Part shown: one piece after another, positions 6,120 through 9,518 of the stretch | How positions within the stretch are numbered: position 1 is the stretch's first letter | Layout of the letters: the number at the start of each line of letters is the position of its first letter | NCBI GenBank assembly: GCA_020724325.1 | Contig: DYHC01000052.1 | Location: 1-9,518 of the forward strand | Reading direction: 5' to 3' | DNA from: Melioribacter roseus | GTDB taxonomy: Bacteria; Bacteroidota; Ignavibacteria; Ignavibacteriales; Melioribacteraceae | DNA: 9,518 bases | Translations under genes and position numbers: made by a program | The notes under the pieces: model-generated | Told to the model about the DNA's origin: nothing | The model's database searches: none | Seen by the model: the letters and a program-made list of their open reading frames with translations, nothing else

Positions 6120-6131
6120 GGTAGGTAATAA

Positions 6132-7484
6132 ATGGATTATATAATATATTTTATAATTACCGTTGGCATTCTCGTATTCGTTCACGAATTCGGACATTTT
6201 GCTGCTGCCAAATTGTGTAAGATTAGAGTTGACATATTTGCAATCGGGTTTGGAAAAAGAATTTGCGGTTTCAGTAAACTGAATGGATTTACATGGGGAA
6301 ATTTGCCTAAGGATTGGAACGGACAAGGGAATACAGATTACAGATTATGTGTTTTTCCCCTTGGCGGATATGTTAAAGTTGCCGGAATGGTTGATGAAAG
6401 CTTGGATACTAAATTTATAGAATCTGAACCGCAGCCGTGGGAATTCCGGTCTAAATCAACTATTCAAAAACTATTCGTTATTACTGCCGGCGTATTAATG
6501 AATTTACTTCTTACAATTGCTATCTTCTGGGGAATTAATTTCTTTGTAGGCAAACAAGTTTTTAAAACTACAACTATCAGTAAAGTTGATAATGATAGTT
6601 ATGCTCAACAAGCCGGATTTCAATCATACGATAAAATAATTTCTATTAATGACGTCCAAGCTAAAGATTGGGAAGATATTGTAGAAAATTTATTAGTCAG
6701 CAGTTCCCCGCTAGTTCATGTTACTGTTGAAAGAGATGGAAGATCTAAAACTTTAGAAGTATCCAGAAAAATTATAACCGAAGCATCTCAACAAGGATTT
6801 TTTCTTTTCCCTTATCCTACTCAGCCAATTATTCAGGACGTGCTTAAAGACTCGCCGGCAGAAGATGCTGGAATAAAACCCGGTGATATTTTTTTATCTA
6901 TTGACGGAATTCAATTAAGAGAACGCGAACAAGTTGTCGAAATAATTTCTTCCAATAAACAAAAGAATATTGAATTGATTTATTTGCGCGGTAACGACAC
7001 GTTAAAAACATTAATAAATCCCGGCATCGAAGGTAAAATTGGTATTGCTGTAACCAATGCTTATACAGGAGATTTTGAATTCAAAACCTACGGTATAATT
7101 GGCGGTTTAACTCAAAGCATTGCCAACATTGGACAATACACCGTTTTAACTTTCGGAATGTTAAAAAATGTTATTACCGGAAAGATTGCATTCAACCAGG
7201 CATTTGGCGGACCGGTTAAAATTGCTCAATACGCTGCTCGTTCGGCAGACACGGGAATTAGTTCATTCCTATTTTTCCTTGCTATGCTAAGTCTTAGTTT
7301 AGCTATTATTAATATTCTCCCCTTCCCCGCTCTTGATGGCGGTCATTTTATTATAATAGCAATTGAAGGAATTTTTAGAAGAGAATTACCGCTTAAAGTA
7401 AAGATTGCTATTCAGAATGCTGGATTTTTCCTGCTGCTTGCATTGATGGCATTTATAATTTACAGCGATATAATAAGCTTATAA
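6132..7484 (+). CDS. rseP: RseP-family site-2 zinc metalloprotease
   Basis: This 450-residue intramembrane protease (M50B family) cuts membrane proteins, classically anti-sigma factors, within the inner membrane after a first cut by another protease. The zinc motif HEFGH is at residues 18-22 in the first membrane helix. The third ligand lies in NILPFPALDGGH (394-405). FGGPVKIA (358-365) is the conserved GPV segment. Two PDZ domains lie between the N- and C-terminal membrane parts, at about 145-212 and 230-300 (SPAEDAGIKPGDIFLSIDG belongs to the second). The four membrane helices are near 1-25, 112-138, 376-398 and 425-447. Between GFGK (39-42) and PLGGY (76-80) the linker is about 15 residues longer than in E. 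coli RseP as I remember it. A Shine-Dalgarno (AAGGTAGG) precedes the ATG and overlaps the dxr stop, so the pair is co-translated. Downstream is a hairpin at 7487. Confidence 0.96.
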   Translation: MDYIIYFIITVGILVFVHEFGHFAAAKLCKIRVDIFAIGFGKRICGFSKLNGFTWGNLPKDWNGQGNTDYRLCVFPLGGYVKVAGMVDESLDTKFIESEPQPWEFRSKSTIQKLFVITAGVLMNLLLTIAIFWGINFFVGKQVFKTTTISKVDNDSYAQQAGFQSYDKIISINDVQAKDWEDIVENLLVSSSPLVHVTVERDGRSKTLEVSRKIITEASQQGFFLFPYPTQPIIQDVLKDSPAEDAGIKPGDIFLSIDGIQLREREQVVEIISSNKQKNIELIYLRGNDTLKTLINPGIEGKIGIAVTNAYTGDFEFKTYGIIGGLTQSIANIGQYTVLTFGMLKNVITGKIAFNQAFGGPVKIAQYAARSADTGISSFLFFLAMLSLSLAIINILPFPALDGGHFIIIAIEGIFRRELPLKVKIAIQNAGFFLLLALMAFIIYSDIISL

Positions 7485-7486
7485 AA

Positions 7487-7514
7487 AATAGGGCGATTTA
7501 TTAACCGCCCTATT
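7487..7514. terminator. Hairpin terminator between convergent rseP and the TonB-lipoprotein operon
   Basis: AATAGGGCG at 7487-7495 pairs perfectly with CGCCCTATT at 7506-7514 around a 10-base loop. Read on the minus strand the 3' arm runs into a T-rich tail (CGCCCTATTTTTTAT), a good intrinsic terminator for the operon coming from the right. Read on the plus strand it starts three bases after the rseP stop and is followed by CCCCCC rather than T, so it is less convincing in that direction. Confidence 0.8.
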
Positions 7515-7537
7515 CCCCCCTAAAACGAATTCGTTTA

Positions 7538-7747
7538 TCAATGCAACTTGAATATAATTGGAACAAATACTGTTGTTTTTATCTTTTTACTATTCTTCTC
7601 ACCGGGAATAAATTTTGATTCTTTAACAGCATCTATAGCAGCAGTACTTAAAAGTTTGTTAGCCCCTTTTTCAATTTCCGCATCGGCAGCATTCCTCTCT
7701 TCATCTATTGATGTTTTAACAAGAACTTTGCCTTCTATCCTATCTAG
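7538..7747 (-). pseudogene. Remnant of a second TonB C-terminal domain
   Basis: On the minus strand the open stretch from 7747 down to the stop TGA at 7540-7538 encodes 69 residues, including RIEGKVLVKTSIDEERN, KFIPGEKNSKKIK and the ending VFVPIIFKLH. It aligns without gaps to the last 69 residues of the neighbouring lipoprotein, with 28 identities counted by eye (about 41%), including the K-F-x-P-G turn and the P-I-x-F-x-L end. It is bounded upstream by an in-frame TGA at 7750-7748, contains no ATG, and lies in a different frame from the intact gene, whose stop is at 7756. I read it as the 3' part of a tandem duplicate that lost its 5' part. The domain pattern is well preserved, so it may be recent or may still be translated by some unusual route. 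Confidence 0.8.
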
Positions 7748-7755
7748 TCATTGAT

Positions 7756-8604
7756 TTATTTAAGTGCAAAAACTATTGGGATAGAAACCTGAACCTTTAC
7801 AGGTTTACCTCTTTGTTTTCCGGGTGTAAATTTTGTTTTAATTACACCATCCACCGCTGCAGAGTCAAGAGCGGGATGAACCCCTTTAATAACTTCACAT
7901 TTATTAACATTACCCTTTTCATCAATAAATGCTTTAACAAAAACCCTTCCTTGAATACCTGCTCTCTTGGCAACTTCCGGATAAGTAATTTTTTTCTGAA
8001 TCGCTTCTATTCCGCCAATTGGATCTGGTGCTTCTTCAACTAAAACAAAATAGACATCTTCAAGACTGCCGTTAGTTATATCAGTACCCGATGAATAATC
8101 TGAAGTCTCAAGACCAAATGATACAACCGGCACAATTTCCTTAAATTCTTTACTAATCACAATAAAAAGGAGTCCTTTAAATTTGGTAAGAGATGAATCA
8201 GAAGTGAACTCTATATTTTCAAGTATTCTAACTAACTCGGGTTCAATATCAGTAAAATAGTTTTCAGGTAAGTTTGAGTCTCTACTTCTAATTATTTCTC
8301 TATTGCGATTAATTTTAGTTGCCGGCATTAGTTTTTCAATTCTTCCGTCGTTACCAACAAAATAATCATATAACAATGATATTGGGAATGTTTGAGCTTC
8401 TAAGCTGTCTACTTTCCTTAAAAATAATGATTTGATTTCCTTCTTAATCTCATTATGATCATTTTTTAGAATCGGTTTATGCTTTAGTTCATTAATAGAA
8501 TAGTAAATCATATCATTGTTCTCGATTAGTTCAATTTTACTTCTCTTTTCACCGCACGCATGGAATAGGAAGAAGAGACTAAATGCAATTAATATTTTTC
8601 TCAT
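7756..8604 (-). CDS. Lipoprotein with C-terminal TonB domain
   Basis: With the start at 8604 the protein has 282 residues. The N-terminus MRKILIAFSLFFLFHAC is a lipoprotein signal peptide, with the lipidated cysteine at 17. Residues 20-190 are an unrecognised region, rich in charged residues with strand-like stretches (for example KGLLFIVISKEFKEIVPVVSF). From about 194 to the end comes a TonB C-terminal domain (PF03544): PDPIGGIEAIQKKITYPEVA, then GIQGRVFVKAFIDEKGN, KFTPGKQRGKPVKV and IPIVFALK. Classical TonB carries this domain on an inner-membrane helix and couples to TonB-dependent receptors; here a lipid anchor replaces the helix, so energy coupling is doubtful and a binding role in the periplasm is more likely (inference). 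A GTG start at 8616 is rejected because it would place GAGG inside the gene. The start is 8 bases after the stop of the anti-sigma-like gene, which indicates one operon. Confidence 0.88.
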   Translation of the reverse strand: MRKILIAFSLFFLFHACGEKRSKIELIENNDMIYYSINELKHKPILKNDHNEIKKEIKSLFLRKVDSLEAQTFPISLLYDYFVGNDGRIEKLMPATKINRNREIIRSRDSNLPENYFTDIEPELVRILENIEFTSDSSLTKFKGLLFIVISKEFKEIVPVVSFGLETSDYSSGTDITNGSLEDVYFVLVEEAPDPIGGIEAIQKKITYPEVAKRAGIQGRVFVKAFIDEKGNVNKCEVIKGVHPALDSAAVDGVIKTKFTPGKQRGKPVKVQVSIPIVFALK

Positions 8605-8610
8605 TTTACA

Positions 8611-8614
8611 CCTC
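8611..8614 (-). promoter_or_regulatory. Ribosome binding site of the TonB-domain lipoprotein
   Basis: GAGG on the minus strand (8614-8611) lies six bases before the ATG at 8604 and overlaps the TGA stop of the preceding gene (8615-8613). This supports ATG 8604 as the start and translational coupling between the two genes. Confidence 0.75.
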
Positions 8615-9068
8615 ACAAATTTGCTCTTATAATTACAGTGTTTTTCAATTCCGTTTCAACCTCAACCGGCGGCAGACTATTTATAAGCAGGTTAATCGTT
8701 TTCTGCTGTTCCAGTAACCGCTCGGATGTTTTTTGTATTTCGCTTCTGTATTCACGAACCTCCATAAACAAAAACAAACTGACGATTAACATTATTATTG
8801 TTAGCGAATAAGAAAGAACCGGGAAGATACTTCTGCGAAATTCTATTTTCGGCTTAGTGCTTTTTACAGAATTAAGAATTCTCCGATCCAGCTCGGGCGG
8901 GAATTCATCATTGGTCACTTGAATCATATTCTTAAACCTATTTACTTGCCTGAAATAATCCCGGCACTCTTCATTGCGGGATAGTTCAGAAAAAAGGAAT
9001 GCTTCATTATTTTTATCAAGCTCCCCGTCAAAATACAAATTGATTATACTTTCCATTTGAGAATTCAT
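8613..9068 (-). CDS. Single-pass membrane anti-sigma-factor-like protein
   Basis: The 151-residue protein has a cytoplasmic-type N-terminal part (LYFDGELDKNNEAFLFSELS, then RNEECRDYFRQVNRFKN). It fits the anti-sigma N-terminal (zf-HC2-like) pattern, but the usual zinc His/Cys set is missing: only Cys35 is present and there is no histidine. A single membrane helix spans about 81-102 (IFPVLSYSLTIIMLIVSLFL). It is followed by a short likely coiled coil (about 103-130) and a periplasmic tail. This layout is that of RseA-type regulators that hold an ECF sigma factor at the membrane; the sigma gene would be expected further upstream, beyond the right edge (inference). Its ATG overlaps the stop of the TPR gene (ATGA at 9068-9065) with GGAGG nearby, so translation is coupled. 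The in-frame ATG five codons in is a less likely start. Function is probable, not proven. Confidence 0.7.
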   Translation of the reverse strand: MNSQMESIINLYFDGELDKNNEAFLFSELSRNEECRDYFRQVNRFKNMIQVTNDEFPPELDRRILNSVKSTKPKIEFRRSIFPVLSYSLTIIMLIVSLFLFMEVREYRSEIQKTSERLLEQQKTINLLINSLPPVEVETELKNTVIIRANL

Positions 9069-9518
9069 TTACTTCCCTCCCAAAATTTTCTTTCTTTTGC
9101 TTTGGATTCTATTTGAGAAATTTGTTCGTTTACATATTCAGCTTCTCTGGAATGTTTTTCATCCTTCTTAAGCTCTACTAAAGCTTTTTTATAATAATCT
9201 AAAGCTTTGTTAGTCTTATTTAACCTATCGAAGGAACACGCCAAATAAAACAAAGATTGGGCGCTTGTTGGCTCTAGTACCAGTGCTTTTTCTGCAAAAT
9301 TTAAGACCTGGTTATAATTTTTCAAACGATAGCTTAATTGTGCTAGTTTATCAAGTGTATAGACAATATCCTCGTATGGGTATTTTTGAAGTGCGCTTTC
9401 AAAATAGACTTGGGCTTGAGAAAGTGAATCTAACTTTTCATATGTAAGAGCAACATTAATATCATTGGATGGGTTAGAGTTATCAATTTCCGCTGCAATT
9501 TTATAGGATGCTAAAGCA
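9065..9518 (-). CDS. Tetratricopeptide-repeat protein, C-terminal part (partial)
   Basis: The frame is open to the right edge, so the gene begins outside the window. The 150 visible residues hold at least three TPR units: ALASYKIAAEIDNSNPSN, AQVYFESALQKYPYEDIVY, NQVLNFAEKALVLEPTSAQS followed by LFYLACSFDRLNKTNKALDY. A charged C-terminal helix ends KFWEGSK. TPR arrays are protein-binding scaffolds; the partner here is unknown. A TTG at 9325 could serve as a start, but the TPR pattern continues upstream of it in the same frame, so the gene clearly extends to the edge. It overlaps the anti-sigma-like gene by four bases and is transcribed toward it, so all three right-hand genes form one operon. 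Confidence 0.85.
   Translation of the reverse strand, partial: ALASYKIAAEIDNSNPSNDINVALTYEKLDSLSQAQVYFESALQKYPYEDIVYTLDKLAQLSYRLKNYNQVLNFAEKALVLEPTSAQSLFYLACSFDRLNKTNKALDYYKKALVELKKDEKHSREAEYVNEQISQIESKAKERKFWEGSK

Noticed and set aside
6066..6326. Minus-strand open frame across the dxr-rseP junction
   Set aside because: It covers the ends of two certain genes and the junction that carries the rseP ribosome binding site.
7548..7754. Plus-strand open frame of 68 codons
   Set aside because: It is the mirror of the minus-strand TonB-domain remnant, which shows real homology to its neighbour.
8605..8616. GTG start for the TonB-domain lipoprotein
   Set aside because: It would overlap the previous gene and swallow the GAGG site that serves ATG 8604. 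The ATG start also gives the cleaner lipoprotein signal.
9265..9447. Plus-strand open frame near the right edge
   Set aside because: Antisense to the TPR protein, whose repeat pattern continues across the same bases.

Overview
The window looks like an AT-rich chromosomal segment from the Ignavibacteria / Bacteroidota-Chlorobi side of the bacteria. The main pointer is the secreted protein at 3656-4324. It ends in a type IX secretion (T9SS) sorting domain with the YPNPFNPSTTI motif that is very common in Ignavibacteria. Supporting signs are single-heme proteins with a CHV...GG..RN..G motif, a lipoprotein carrying a TonB C-terminal domain, and a membrane-anchored LuxR-type regulator. The lineage is inferred from protein style, not from a marker gene.

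Left part (1-2096): the 5' end of a sugar-phosphate nucleotidyltransferase runs off the left edge on the minus strand. Divergent from it lie a FabK/nitronate-monooxygenase-family flavoenzyme and then a polytopic membrane protein with a C-terminal LuxR/GerE helix-turn-helix. A 421-base convergent intergenic region (2097-2517) follows. It is not empty: it holds two tandem 22-bp dyad repeats right after the regulator's stop, a promoter-like TTGACA/TACCTT pair, nested inverted repeats ending in a T-run, and a diverged 26-bp direct repeat. An insertion-sequence relic and an undescribed structured RNA are both possible.

Middle (2518-7484): a two-gene minus-strand unit encodes a T9SS-sorted monoheme cytochrome and a monoheme protein fused to a predicted outer-membrane beta-barrel. 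Together they suggest a cell-envelope electron-transfer or redox module. Divergent from it is a plus-strand cluster: a four-helix membrane protein (CopD/DUF2269-like at best), dxr (MEP isoprenoid pathway) and rseP (site-2 protease). The dxr-rseP order is widely conserved in bacteria.

Right part (7485-9518): convergent on rseP is a tightly packed minus-strand operon encoding a TPR protein (cut by the right edge), a single-pass anti-sigma-factor-like protein, and a lipoprotein with a TonB C-terminal domain. The first two genes overlap by ATGA, and an 8-base gap separates the second from the third. Directly behind the lipoprotein gene is a previously hidden remnant of a second TonB C-terminal domain (7538-7747). 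It aligns without gaps to the intact domain (28 of 69 identical by eye) but has no start codon. A 9-bp GC-containing hairpin (7487-7514) separates the convergent units. The RseP protease and the membrane anti-sigma-like protein are natural candidates for an envelope-stress pair, but this rests only on proximity and architecture.

No tRNA, rRNA, CRISPR array, complete insertion sequence or phage gene was seen. All comparisons to known families are from memory; no database search was run.
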